Shown: positions 1 to 11,825, counted from the stretch's first letter. The stretch: 64,000 nucleotides of DNA from Sinohyriopsis cumingii (GCA_028554795.2 CM068839.1:88872682-88936681), one strand, 5' to 3'. Notes: generated by a model from the sequence alone, not told the origin. Made by a program: numbers and translations.

Positions 1-564
1 TCAAAAGAAACCTTATACACTGTCCACATATATGTAGATCTATATGTGTATCTAGCACTAGTCAGATCCATGACAGAATATGGTTGTATCGTCTGGGATC
101 CATACTACACTAAGTATGTTGATAGAATCGACAAGTTTCAATGCCAGGCAGCAAGATTTGTATCTCGTAACTACAAAACCAGGGAAGCAGGATGTGTAAC
201 CAAAATGTTAACTGACCTGGGTCTACCAACACTCCAAGACAGGCGTTGTAGGATACGTCTGACATACCTCTACAAAATAGTCGAGGGGTTAGTGCTGGCT
301 CTCTCACCAAATATATTTTTAAAACCATTAAGACAAAATCGCCAAATTAGAGCCAAAACGTTTCCTAATTTTGAAACTATAAACATTGTAGAGAAACAAG
401 TAACAAATAAAAGTATATGTTCCGTAGTTGAGCAATGTAGAACATAACAATTTAGAAATTCATTCTTCGTAAAAGCAGTTGTAGACTGGAATCATCTTGG
501 TGACAGTGCAATATGCGCGCAAACAGTGGAGAGCTTCAAGACAGCTCCTGAACAATTATACTAA
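1..564 (+). mobile_element. 3' part of a non-LTR retrotransposon reverse transcriptase
   Basis: The frame is open from base 1 and reads as the thumb and C-terminal region of a CR1/Jockey-type LINE reverse transcriptase: LVRSMTEYGCIVWDPYY, then an AARFVSRNY stretch, DLGLPTLQDRR and LTYLYKIVEGL. These are typical of the segment after the catalytic palm. An in-frame TAA at 445-447 interrupts it; the same frame continues to 564 with the characteristic VVDWNHL and SFKTA ending, so the copy is a pseudogene with one premature stop. The 5' part lies outside the window. The roughly 80 bases after 564 are probably its 3' UTR. Confidence 0.8.
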
Positions 565-732
565 CTTTTTATTGGCTCTCTCTTCCGGTGTAATTTCATG
601 TCGTAACTGGCCCTGCACTATATACATTCAGGTTCAGAATAAGCAACTAATTATTCATATGTCTCATGAAACATAAATAATAATTAGAATGTGCATATTT
701 TTTAATGACTGAAATTTGACTGTAATAGTTAT

Positions 733-861
733 AGGTTACTGCATTTGTATGGGAAAATATGAACGAGTTTTTCGAATGGAAATACTGCACGACCTTGGGA
801 GTGCAGAATATCCATCCGACAAAACTAGTTCATATTTTCCCCATACAAAATGCAGTAACCT
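733..861. repeat. Near-perfect palindrome (foldback/MITE-like)
   Basis: The left arm begins AGGTTACTGCATTTGTATGG and its reverse complement ends at 861. The arms run about 58 bp each with few mismatches and close on a loop of about 12 bases around 791-802. It could be a foldback MITE, a recent inverted duplication or a hairpin RNA source. Confidence 0.75.
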
Positions 862-2100
862 TTTTATTATATGCTCACTTTTTTATTCTACCTAATGTTT
901 AATTGTATTAACAAAATACTGTACAAGAAACAAAGTAACTGAACGTATGCCGTATTCCAAACTAAATACACAAGCGCAGATTCGTCATTACACAACAACA
1001 ACATTATTACTACGCACATAACTCCACCCAGATAAATTTGAACTTAGTCGCTCGCTCGACATAACTTTCGAAAGAAAATTGCGTGTCTAGTTAAAATTGA
1101 AAAATGTATTCATATTGTGAATGAATGCCCATTGCAACAACTTTTACATTTGATCTGAAATGAATAGATTTTGGGTTTTTTTTTTCGATTCTACGAAATT
1201 TCGTGATTATGGACTGGATTTATATGTGACAATTCCACATGAAATACATCGGATTGAAGAAGAGAGGGAGAAGCTTGTTGACATCTGCAAATATGTTTCT
1301 GTTTCTGTCGTTAAATATTTGAAATCATAATGTGGGAAAAATATGAAGTCTTTCAATTGCAATTATCAAAAAGACGCTATGGAATTTAATGCTTATTTTA
1401 TTTTGATTGCAGTAAGAAGATAGTAATTGCACTTATTTTCGAAATTACAGTACAATTTCGAAATGTGTAATCAAGATTGAGAACCTATGACATGGCTCAT
1501 GTAATTCGGAGATGCAGAACTAAGAAAGTACATTTTGATGAAATTGTAAGTATATTTTTTGTCATTCTTATCACCAGCTAAAGAAGACAGTATATCCCTT
1601 GTCACTTGTATGTTATTTGTAAGGACCTTTCTTGCGTCTGTTGTATAGCTAGCCTAAATCCGAAACATTGTATCAAAAAAGTTAACGTGAAATTTGCCAA
1701 AGCAGCTGGTATGTGGCAGTCCACGAAACATCTGCTTTAGTTCATTCAGAAACAAATTTAAACAACCACAACGTAAAGCGCCTACTACGCGAGTGTACAT
1801 GATTTGTTTACAAATCAAAAGTGCTGGCGTCTGCGTCCATTGTTTATTTACAATAAAAAATAGTTCCTTTATGCTCGATGTTCCCAGTCTTATATATTGG
1901 GCAAATAATGTGTTTAGCCCATTCATTGAAAAATTACCAGAATCAAATATTCTATTACAAAGAGAGTTTAGGAATGGTAAAACACTGCTAATAGTAAGTT
2001 GAATACATATAATTGGAATCATTCACTGAATTTAAACTGTTATGATCTCTTGATCCGTTATTATGTTATCTAAGTTATTGTCAGTTTCCGATACGTTGGT

Positions 2101-2127
2101 ATCATCATCATCATCATCATCATCATC
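2101..2127. repeat. (ATC)n microsatellite
   Basis: Nine uninterrupted ATC units. Confidence 0.9.
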
Positions 2128-3400
2128 ACCATTGTCAAGATTATTCTTAAAAGGGTTTTCATTTTGCATGAGCTTTTTAAAATGCCCTTGCCAAACCGTT
2201 TTTGAGATAATTTCTGTTCCTTTTTAAAAGTAGTTGTTTTCAAATTTTCCAAAATAAACGTGGTATATTTTGTACTTTATTAGTTTCTCCCCTTGACCTA
2301 TCTGACAGTACTTTTTCTTTAACATCCACAATGATCTAAAACTTTTCTTGAACTCCCTGTTTTCTCTCAGATCAGTAATGGAACTAGTAAGCTGGATACA
2401 TAGATACGTAATCATACATATTTTTCATGTTTTGACTTCTCACATTCTCTGTCTCACCAATGTGGTTGTATTTGCGTTTTAGGTTGGAATTTACTTATTT
2501 AACCTTTATCTTCATAGTGGGTAAACGCATCTTGATACAAAGAGGTAAATTGTTTCAAAGAATCATCGATATTTGCATTTAGCAGATTAGTTATATGTTT
2601 CTCGTCGCCTGGAAGCTTTTCTTAAATAGTTGCTTCAAAGCTTCCCTATGCTCATTTTTAAGATTAAAATAGGTCCAATTGTGCACATTATCTGTCTCAA
2701 ATTAATGTAATTGTTCCCCATTTATCACTGTTTTTGTCACTTTCAACAAGCAGTACAATGGAACTTGTGAACAGTAATCTTGCTCCCCAACTCCAAAATT
2801 TGTCAAGAAATCAAGTACATTTCTGCAACATAAAATAAAATCCGCTACACTTTTCTCATTACAAGTTATGCATGTAAAATTGCCAGAAACAGCATCATGA
2901 AATCTGCCATTCATACTATGCATGCATCCTCAAAATCACTTTCCCCCAAGTTTCACAAAAACTTACAATATCATATTTGTTACAAAAGTTTACAAATTGC
3001 ACATCGTCTTTATGCTTATACAGCCGTTCAATATTCCAGCTTAAAAGATTTAGATCAAATGATTTATTGGGTTATAAATAATTGAATTTAAGTACAATAA
3101 AATCTGATTTGCGTGATTTTACATTTTTCTATTTATAGCACTATTCAGGTAATGAAGTCACTCAATCGTACTAAACTGGACAGCAAGTATAAAAGGCGAA
3201 TCGTAATACATCTCCCGAATGATAGTGTAAAGTATGAACATACCAAAAGTATTCACCTACATAATTTATTGTGTGTCTCCTGTATGAAGATTATGTCATA
3301 ATTAGATTCTTCTATAATTCTGTCTGCTTTCTCCTTATCAAATCCAGTTGTGTTTACTGAGGCTACACGGAAGTTTAATTATTCCATTCTCCTCTCATGC

Positions 3401-3717
3401 CAGGACGAAGAAAAAGACAATGAAATAAATCAGACCCGCAACACGTTAATAACCTTTCAAGTGAAACCTCTGGTGAACATGACCAGAAAGGGGCCAGTGC
3501 CAGGTTAACACATCTCTTGAAAGGGGATCATCTACACTTTCTTGCTTATGGTCTTTTAATTTATTTGAGACTAAGTATTATGTAGGTTAGGTCATATGCG
3601 TAAATTTAAGTTTGGGGGCACGGTCCCCTTTCTGGTCATGTTCACCAGAGGTTTCACTTGAAAGGTTATTAATGTGTTGCGAGTCTGATTTATTTCATTG
3701 TCTTTATCTTCGTCCTG
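3401..3717. repeat. Inverted duplication of a retroelement-like segment
   Basis: Bases 3401-3494 recur in inverted orientation at 3625-3717 with only a few differences, separated by about 130 bases. The right copy, read on the minus strand, falls in an Asp/Glu-rich open frame (3592-3783). The arrangement suggests a head-to-head rearrangement of one repeat rather than a classical MITE. Confidence 0.7.
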
Positions 3718-4479
3718 TTCCAAACTTGTGTCCATCTCATTTTCAAGGTCAGTGTCCATGTCTGTGTCTGCATCCGTGTCCATTGGTGTGTTGCCGGTTT
3801 GGGGTTCTTCCTCCTTTTTCTTCTCTTTACCTACTGCAGATACTTAACAGGCGTCCCTACTATCTGGTAAATTTGGTTCTCGCCTGATGGAGAAGTCATC
3901 CCCAAATAACGGGCTCGATCCTGATACTGTCTTTTTTCTGTTCTTTGTCCTTGGTTTGGGAATAGGTGTCGACGTTAAAGGCTTTAAGCCTATAAGGTCC
4001 ACCGTGCCCTCTTCAGTCTATGATGGGTCTTTTCCCGCCAGGGAATTTTCCTCTTCCCCCTGAAGACTGTTTAAAAGGCAAACGTTCTTTTTTTTCTTTC
4101 TAGAATGTTCCCCTCATTCCCTTCATTTATGACACTGTATGAGTTTCTTGCTGCAGATTCGTAAATGGTTGTTACATATGTTGCACTCAAGGTATGATTT
4201 TTTTCCCTCAGTATTGGTTTTCTCTAGATTTGTGGAACCTATACCTTGTTCTTGTACCTCTTTTTGGATTGAATTTTCTCCGTTTTGAGAGTTTTGGGGT
4301 TCTTGGGGTATGTCTCGTCTGATTTATTCTAAGAGCTTGCTAATTTATTTTTGCTTCAATTCACTCTCTCCCTCTTCAAGGTTTATGATTTTATTTGCAG
4401 CTTTGGCTGCGTAAGTTGTTCCTGTCGCTGCCGCTAATAGTTGATTTTTGCAATCTTTTAGGGGCGTGACCCACCTGTT

Positions 4480-5120
4480 TACAGCGGGGGAAGAGCCTGT
4501 TCATTTCACAGCCTTGTACCAGGGTTTTAGGAGGAAACCCATCACGTAAAAGTACGTTGGGATTTTTTCGGCCTCCTCCTTCAAGACTGTGACAATCCGG
4601 ACACCGGATTTAACATTTTGAAAGTCCCATACCGTTGCCATACTGGTATGCTTAACATGGGTTTTTAATTTTTTTTCTTCTATCTTTTATGTAATCTCAT
4701 TAGTCTCAATTTCCAGAGGGAGCCCTGAGACAAAGATGTCCACTAGCTTGGCTTCTACCTCTCTTACATATGAGGGTGCTACTGTCACCCTGGTTTAATG
4801 CCTTTAACTTCCAACTCTTGGAAGTCCAGCAGTGGATTGTCATAATTCTTTGGGTATATGATGTATTTGTTGTCTCCTCCACCCACACACATTTTGCAGC
4901 CGTCAATTGCATTTACATATATCCCCTTCATTTTCAATGCCATCAAAATTTCTGATTGTCTCGGGCATGTAGTGCCATCACCAAAATCAATAATTTGGCA
5001 CCCGGAGGGGTGGTAGGCTATAAGCATTTGGTGATCCCCAATCCCTTCTATCTGGGTCTTGAAGTAAGCACTAAGCTTAGTTCCACTTGGCTGAATTGTG
5101 TTAGTCCCAGTCTGATCCAT
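4480..5120 (-). pseudogene. Degenerate retroelement-like coding remnant (ORF1/gag-type?)
   Basis: The minus strand has a 111-residue open frame at 4785-5120 (with an IYPKNYDNPLLDF segment), followed in shifting frames by VREVEAKLVDIFVSGLPLEI and RWVTPLKDC-like text. The latter loosely resembles the RRM-type region of LINE ORF1 proteins. Frames change several times, so this is decayed. The family assignment is a guess from the general look, and a captured host fragment is equally possible. Confidence 0.3.
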
Positions 5121-5532
5121 TGCCTTGGTGTGAGTAGTTCTCAGTTTGAAAAGGAATTTGAAAACTGAGTAGTATTCACGTTGATATTTCTGATCCCCTT
5201 CGAGTACCTAAAACTATACTAAATTCAAACAAACTGCAAAATTCAAAATTCAAAACTTGGCTAAGTGAACCTGAAAGGTTCTACACAGTTGCAATCCTGC
5301 ACACACCAGTCTACATGAAATGAAAAATTCAAACAAAAAGGAAAAAAATAAGGAAAATGTGTATGTTTAAGTTAGTACAAGTCGACAGGTGTGGAGATGT
5401 AACTACACTCAACCACTATCAGTGTAGATAATGTATGCAAATGTACAAATAATTACCAAGACTCTTCATTGGATCGCTGTGGACTTTCGCGCTGTTTGCT
5501 TTGTACGTGCCATAACAAATGAAGACTTTACT

Positions 5533-5762
5533 AGCAGCAGGGGAGGGGGGCGAATCCGACATTTTGTCCAATCGTCATTTTGCTTAATTATTACTTTCTG
5601 CACTCAGCGGATCGGGTGTAGTCGGCGCCGGTAAAAAAAAAACGACGACGGTCCATCCTACACGACGGTGACGTCATTTGGTTCTGCGAGCCGATCCCAG
5701 CGTCGTCAGCGTCCGGTAAACACAGCGACGACCGCGTCGATGTCATTTCCCCCCCTGCTGCT
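5533..5762 (+). repeat. Element 1 left terminal inverted repeat
   Basis: Matches the reverse complement of 19979-20223. It starts AGCAGCAGGGG and ends CCCCCTGCTGCT, so the TIR is itself bounded by short inverted copies of the same sequence. It contains a perfect CRE-like TGACGTCA at 5669-5676. Weaker similarity (TATTTACAATG) continues inward to about 5780. Confidence 0.93.
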
Positions 5763-5794
5763 AAAGGGCTATTTACAATGAAAATTATTTACAA

Positions 5795-6469
5795 CTAACC
5801 GAATATTTGGTCAAGTCCGATACGATATCGTGTCCGAGGATCATGTAAATTTATCGTTACAAATCCATGTGGGGTCGACTGAGCATGACTAAAAAAGTTT
5901 CGAAAACCATTAAAGTCCATGTCACCGCCGCACCATGTCTGCCAAATATTTCGTAGCGTGTGTGTATCAACGCCGTTGAATACAGCAAGAATATTACAGT
6001 TGTCTCTGATTACTTTTGGAATCTGAGTGTATCGTTGAGTGACATATATCACGTCGGTGTTTTTATGCCTGCCTCTGGAAAATATCCTAGCTGGGTTTTT
6101 TTGATTGTCTAACATAACATCATCGTACACGACTAGATTGTTAACGTCGCCATCAATATCATCAATACCCGGTGCATCATTGATATCTGTAATAAACTCA
6201 ATAACATTTTTTTCAGCGATCGCTGATGCATTCTCGTTAAAATCTTTCAACACCTCGTAGCATCGTTGATCATCCACGCTAGGGGCGATTAAATACAACT
6301 TATCCCACTTCATCCATCTCATTATTAAATTAAGTAATAATTGCGTCTTGCCGGATCCAGATGGTCCGATGATAATCATCCGGATCGAGTTTGGTAACGC
6401 TGCAACATGCTTAACTGGTTCTCTCGTTTTAGTCGCCGAAAAATCAATTATATTCATATCTCTATACAT
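5795..6469 (-). CDS. FtsK/HerA-type DNA-packaging ATPase (A32-like), element 1
   Basis: This 224-residue P-loop ATPase is expected to pump DNA into the capsid. Walker A is GPSGSGKT at about residues 35-42 and Walker B is NLVVYDDVM at about 111-119; an Asn/Gln-rich sensor region follows (VIYVTQRYTQIPK). Length and layout fit Polinton and virophage ATPases of the A32 family. It lies about 30 bp inside the left TIR and reads outward toward the terminus. It looks whole. The alternative start at MNIIDF would remove five residues. The ATPase family is certain; the packaging role is inferred from the family and from the capsid genes in the same element. Confidence 0.9.
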   Translation of the reverse strand: MYRDMNIIDFSATKTREPVKHVAALPNSIRMIIIGPSGSGKTQLLLNLIMRWMKWDKLYLIAPSVDDQRCYEVLKDFNENASAIAEKNVIEFITDINDAPGIDDIDGDVNNLVVYDDVMLDNQKNPARIFSRGRHKNTDVIYVTQRYTQIPKVIRDNCNILAVFNGVDTHTLRNIWQTWCGGDMDFNGFRNFFSHAQSTPHGFVTINLHDPRTRYRIGLDQIFG

Positions 6470-6474
6470 AAATT

Positions 6475-7016
6475 ATGGATCTATATTGTGTGAAGTGTAG
6501 AGTGCGTACTGGCACAAATGATATGATAACCGTTACAACAAGAAATAACAGATTGGCGCTTACTGGTAAGTGTGTACAATGCGGTACAAAAAAATTTTGA
6601 TTTATTTCTGCTAGACCCGGAGACGTTTTAAAAAAAAGCGAGGAGGTGATATTGCAGCCAAGTTATCAAAACTCCCCGGTACTCCCTGGGCAAAGTATCC
6701 AGGAGAAAAGCACCTCCCAGGATATAGCTACTGTGGCCCCGGAACACGATTAGATATCAGACTCGATGATCAAAATCAGCCGCGACCCGGTGAGTATCCA
6801 ATAAACGCTATCGATAAGGCGTGTCATGCTCATGATGTTGCTTACTACAAAAGTAGCGATCTGCAACAGCGTCATATCGCGGATGTAAAATTAATTCACG
6901 CGTTAAATGCTATTCCTGATAAATCCCTCAAAGAAAAGTTGGCTTCATGGTTGGTAAAATCGGCTATGAAAGGTAAATTAATGATTGGAAGCGGAGCTTC
7001 TCGCTCTGGTAATTGA
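6475..7016 (+). pseudogene. Zinc ribbon plus parvovirus-type phospholipase A2 gene (broken), element 1
   Basis: The beginning encodes a short zinc ribbon with two Cys pairs (YCVKC and CVQCGT), of the kind seen in DUF5679 proteins. Farther on, about 6700-6860, comes a secreted-PLA2-like core: a YCGPGT calcium loop followed by DKACHAHDVAYY with the catalytic His-Asp pair. Parvovirus VP1 proteins use such a domain to breach the endosome, and similar domains occur in some Polinton-like elements. The gene diverges from the ATPase (ATG to ATG 5 bp apart) and its tail overlaps the start region of the integrase. It is broken (about two breaks). The domain calls rest on motifs alone. Confidence 0.72.
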
Positions 7017-7041
7017 AAACGCTAGCGTTTATAATAACAAC

Positions 7042-7986
7042 ATGGAATCCATCTATTATTCTCCGAGAGGATACTGGAAGGGGAAGGCCGCAATTGGTAA
7101 ACTCGCAAGCGCTGCAAAGGTAACAAAGGCCACTGCGGCTAATTGGTTATCCAAACAGGCTATATGGCAAATTTATCTACCACCGCCTAAACAAATCAAC
7201 TTTTCGCGCTTTGATGTTACCGTACCTAATGAAGTTCATCAGGCTGATATACTATTTCTGCCGCATGACAACGGTTACAAATACGCGCTAACTGTAGTTG
7301 ATGTTGCGAGTCGATACAAACAAGCGGAGCCGTTAAAAACAAAGTCAGCAACTGAAGTAGCCGATGCGTTTGAGCGGATTTACCGAAGGGGTCCTGTGCG
7401 CTGGCCAAATCTATTACAAGTTGATCCTGGTAGTTAATTTCGCGGCGCTGTTTTATCAACGCTGAAACATCATAGCGTCGCGATACGACGAGGTCATACT
7501 GCGCTACATCGTGATCAGGCAATTGTTGAACGATTCAATCAGACTCTTGCTGAACGGTTATTTGGGTATCAATACGCGAAGGAATTCATCCAAGAAAAAC
7601 GATCTCGTGAATGGATCAAAAGGTTGCCAGGCGTAATTGCAGCGTTAAATAACGAGATTACCCGAGCAATCAACATGAAGCCCAGCGACGCGATTAAAAA
7701 AAAGTATATACCCGGAAGATCAAAAATAGATAGCGTTTCCAAGCCGATTCTCGGCGATGTCACTGTTAGATATCTGTATGAACCAGGAGAGCTTGAAGGC
7801 GGTAAAAAAAGAGCTACTGATCCTATTTGGAGTGTTACCACACATAACATATCAACGATAACACGATCAACTGGTAGACCACCGATCTATAGACTGGATT
7901 CAACTGCTCCTCAGCGCGGATTTACACGCGAGCAACTACAAGTGATACCTGACGATACTCAATTGCCCCCGCGTGGCCTTAACTAG
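7042..7986 (+). pseudogene. Retroviral-type (rve/DDE) integrase, element 1, broken
   Basis: The N-terminal helical region (YYSPRGYWKG, then KVTKATAANWL) resembles the H2C2-free N-terminus of Polinton integrases. The RNase H-fold core shows HQADILFLPHD and YALTVVDVASRY with the first Asp, a LLQVDPG second-Asp motif, and a VERFNQTL segment around the final acidic residue. No chromodomain is visible at the C-terminus, in contrast to element 2. I place the start at the Met of MESIYYSPRG. The 3' end overlaps by 8 bp, tail to tail, with the polymerase/helicase locus. It is broken about once. The role is integration of element DNA using the TIR ends. Confidence 0.85.
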
Positions 7987-10900
7987 CGCCGTTGCGTCTA
8001 TTGCACTCAAGACAGGTCAACCTCACATTGTTTTTGACATGACCGAGACTGTTATCGATCCTGTCCACGGTAAATTGGCGAGCGTCTTTATCCGAATAAC
8101 GCCAGCGCATTACACAATTGCAACTCGCGCAGTGATTATTCTGTTGTTGTCGTAACGCAATTATTAATTCGGCATCAATATCAAAACGCCGCTGTTTTTT
8201 TTTATCCTGTTGGCGGTAACCCGAGAGTTTTCTATCAATGACGCTTGCATCGATGATGTCATCGTTGTCACTGGCTTCGTCAATAACAATTCTTCGAAGC
8301 TGATTCATTCTCCGTACTCTGGACACTGCAAGATAGACTAGATTCGACCATTCGATGCGATTATCAACCATCCAAACAATTGTATCCGTGATAGTCAATC
8401 CCTGCGAGGAATGTATTGTCGTTGCGTATCCTAGCGTCCACGGGGATTTATCAGCACGTAGCGCGTCCTCGACGACGCTGATATCAACGAGCACAATATC
8501 ATTCAGCACAAGAATTTGTTTTTTTGTCCCTGACGCTGTCGGGCCCGGGATTTCAACTTCAATGTTTTGCCGCCGTGTGTCCGCGGGTCTATAACATAAC
8601 GGCACTGGGCGCGTTGGAAACTTTTCCTTATGCAACGCAAACAACTTCCGCTGAAGTGTGTCTCTGACTATCTTTCTACTCGCTACAATCAAATCGTTTG
8701 GTTTCCATGTTTCCCAGAATTCATTTAACGGCGTTTCCGGAATCACCTCGCGGATTATTTCACATTGAACTCTATCCGGCTGTAATCTGATTAATTTTTT
8801 AACCTCGCGCAGTTGTTCATCAAGTGCTCGGTAATCAGTATCGGTTTCTTCATAATAGTCCACAAAACCCTTTAACCAATCATGTGGACCCTCGCCGACA
8901 AATGGTGGTGGTTGGCCATGGTCGCCACACATGATTACCGCTGTATTCGCGCGCAGCAACCACTCAAGAAACATTTGTAAAGTATCTAACGAAACAGTAC
9001 ATATCTCATCCCAGATGATAACCTCAGGAATAAATTTTTCCCCCATTCGATCAGGAGTCCACTCACCGCCGCTGTATCGAAAAAAGCTGTGATAAGTAAC
9101 GGCGTCAACATTTCGTTGTTTTATCTCTTGCGCTAGTCTATGGGTCGGTGTAAGCACGATTATACTTGCCCGCGTTCGAAATAATTCAATTGCCCGAGTC
9201 GTCTTTCCTGACCCGCCACAGCCGCTTAAATAAACTGTTTTATATCTACAAATTGGATCAGAACACGGTGGTGCATTAGACCATTCTGATAATTTATCAC
9301 CGCGTAAGTAATTATTTTCAACGGTGACATCTGCTGACGGGGAATAATCGCGTCGTATTTCATTTTTAATTCTCCATATACCCCAACTCTCGTCCGGACT
9401 AGTAAACTCGGCTAAGTTTCCCTTGTACTTTACGTCTATATAAAATGAATCAACGGCTACTCTAACCGCGGTGTCGGGAAATCTATTTATCATCGAGAAT
9501 AAATTGATAGCGGCGTAACCCAGCATAGACGCCCTCAAATGTGGATATGCCGGGCTGTCTCCATCGCTGTAGGTAACAACTGTACCCAACTTTGTTCCAT
9601 TGGACAAGAAAGCTGTTTTGCAGTTCACGTATCTATTTTTTGCCACTGCGTCCTTGATTACGAAATCATATTCTGCGTCATCTATAATCAGCCGTGAGCA
9701 ATATCGTTTCTAGTCGCAGTTTTTTCCACCTTGTGTGAACTTACCAATTATTCTTCTACCGAGATCTTTTACCTCGCGGTTTCGTTGGTTGAATATCCTT
9801 TTGGACCATTCGATGATATATTCCTCGTCGGCATCAATGTGTTTTCTAGACTCGTCAATTATGCTATCTAGACGCTCTGGTTCTGGTAACCAGACTTCAG
9901 TCTGCGCCCGATATGATATAATCGCGTCACTGACAATCAACGATACAAGCATGCTACAATCAATCATATACCGTAGCAGCGCTATTGGAAGCCATGTCTT
10001 TTCAGCCATGTGTCTACCGATCCAAATATAACAACAGCGATGAATTCCTGCCGCGAATTCAAATGATACTATGCGAGCGAAACCGGTTAAATCAAAATCA
10101 GGCAGTGGTCCATTAATAGCAACACGAGTCATTTCATGTCTGGGGTGTCCAAATCGTTTAAAGTACCCAGCGGCGGATCCATACCCGAGAAAACTCGCTG
10201 GATAACAGGCAACCATATCAACGGAAGTCATAGCGTCGCGGTTGTATTCAGTGTTCCATAGTCCACCGTGATAGTATTCCAAACAACTGGATTGTACATC
10301 CGGTAGAAATTCCTTGCGCGTTGGTCTCCACGCATTTTTCCTTGCTGCAACATGAGCCGCAACCGATGGAATCGTAAAACAATTTGTTAGCAGTTGTTCA
10401 TCATGCTCTTCAAATTCCATGGCGGTTTTTTTCATTTTGTTGTGAAACGCTTCAGTGCGATATAATTCACCGTTTGGTCTTACAAACTGATCAAAGGTAT
10501 CCATGTCGTTTTCAGCGCTGCGAAGTAACCACACTGACACAGGGTCGTTTTTACACAAACAAGCAATAGCATCAAATAGTTTCCTCTCCGCGAGAAAACT
10601 ATCCTCTCCCAGGAATTCCCCGGGGATATACTTTACTGTTCTATCCCGTGGAAATATTGTGACCGCGGGCGTCCACGCGTGTTCGTTATGATCAATAATT
10701 TTGATTGGGGCTCCATTTGATTTATACTTTGATTCATACAATACTTCACCGGTTATTGTTGTAACGGTTATTGGAAATCCTAGCGACGTTTCTAATCTCG
10801 CTATGTCGCTGATGGTTGCTCCTCGCTCGCGCACTGTCTCCTCCCATTGGTTTATTTTGCTACGTCGTAAATCGGTCAGTTTATTTCCTCGACACGCATT

Positions 10901-11449
10901 TGTAAAATGCTCTATTACTCGTTCTGCTACACAATTTATCCCCGTTGACTGTTTCATCGGCGCTAGTTTTCCGATATCAGGTTTCTTATTTAACGGGTAT
11001 ATTCCATAGACAACTGCTGTTTCAGGATACGCTCGTTCATAGTATGGTCTGTCAACTCCGGTTAACAACCCCGGCTTGGAGTCGCGGCTAACAATGACTG
11101 TTTTCTTGTCGCTGAGAACCGGTTCAAATTTATCACGTATGATCCAATTGCCTGATTCCACCCGGACAATAAATTTTACTCTGAAGAAATACTTGCTGGA
11201 GCCAAGTTGTGATATTATCGTTGCTGCGCGGTTGTCGTTCATGGTAGCATCAACAACACCATCAATTCGAAATGTTGACCAACTATGAGATGCACCATCA
11301 CGCTTGAATTCATTGATACAGTCGCGTATTTTATTCAACAGGGTTCTATCGTTTATTAACGCTTTTGGTGCGTCCTTGAGGACTCTATCGAGATTAAACT
11401 TAATATTTTTCCAGGGCTTAATTGCTGCTAATCTCTCGAACTCCTCCAT
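7979..11449 (-). pseudogene. PolB DNA polymerase - SF1 helicase - HNH nuclease locus, element 1
   Basis: Read leftward, the locus first encodes a B-family polymerase: motif A SVDMVACYPAS about 411 residues in, a motif B-like IIGKFTQGG, and motif C as RVAVDSFYID. It then runs into a superfamily 1 helicase: Walker A SGCGGSGKTT, VIIWDE Walker B, GDHGQPPPF motif III, TIHSSQG and LVYLAVSRVRR for motifs V and VI. It ends with an HNH-like nuclease, with two CxxC pairs, TVDRID and HVKNNVRLTC. I see no convincing 3'-5' exonuclease motifs upstream of motif A. The polymerase and helicase share one continuous coding direction with about one break between parts. A single polyprotein or fusion is the simplest reading, but two adjacent genes cannot be excluded. 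Confidence 0.78.
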
Positions 11450-11488
11450 ATAATTAAAACAAGTATTTAAATGAAAGAATATAGTATA

Positions 11489-11812
11489 ATGAATCACTGC
11501 AAATGGTTGATGATTGGGTCGATAACCCCGTGCAATAAATCATGTAGAGGTGAATTCTGCGGGTATCATTTACAAAGCGTTCGTAATGGTTCTCTTGGCC
11601 CCCTACCGTGCTTGGTTTGCCACGTTGGTGTAAGAGGAAAATCACAATTATGTATCAATTGTGGCGGAAAGCGATACAGGGAGTTAAAACGTTATTACGA
11701 CAAGCGAATAAAAAACGCCGTCATTGACCCCACCGCTGACTCAGTCATCAAAACTCCTCAGGACTACATTGCAAGGTTTATAATTAAACCAAATAATGAA
11801 TTAGACAAGTAG
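11489..11812 (+). CDS. Small Cys-rich, probably zinc-binding protein, element 1
   Basis: About 107 residues (113 if the upstream ATG at 11471 is used). Cysteines occur as CNKSCRGEFC, CLVCHVG and CINCGGKRY, spaced like two zinc ribbons; a basic stretch (KRYYDKRIKN) and a tail follow. It diverges from the polymerase locus with only about 40 bp between starts, so the two presumably share a promoter region. I do not recognise the family. The pairing pattern suggests a nucleic-acid-binding or HNH-adjacent zinc protein. Confidence 0.6.
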   Translation: MNHCKWLMIGSITPCNKSCRGEFCGYHLQSVRNGSLGPLPCLVCHVGVRGKSQLCINCGGKRYRELKRYYDKRIKNAVIDPTADSVIKTPQDYIARFIIKPNNELDK

Positions 11813-11825
11813 TATTATTATACAA

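Larger units (their letters stand above)
565..3400. other. Host non-coding DNA
   Basis: No supportable gene. It holds LINE 3' flank, a palindromic hairpin (733-861), an (ATC)n run (2101-2127) and AT-rich unique-looking sequence. A pair of opposed open frames of about 100 residues at 1654-2022 has no recognisable domain and no codon pattern that favours either strand. Confidence 0.6.

Noticed and set aside
1654-2022. Pair of overlapping frames on both strands
   Set aside because: No domain, no promoter and no codon preference; likely chance in an unusual composition.
9735-11288. Plus-strand frames over the element 1 polymerase
   Set aside because: Antisense shadows; the minus strand carries the PolB motifs.
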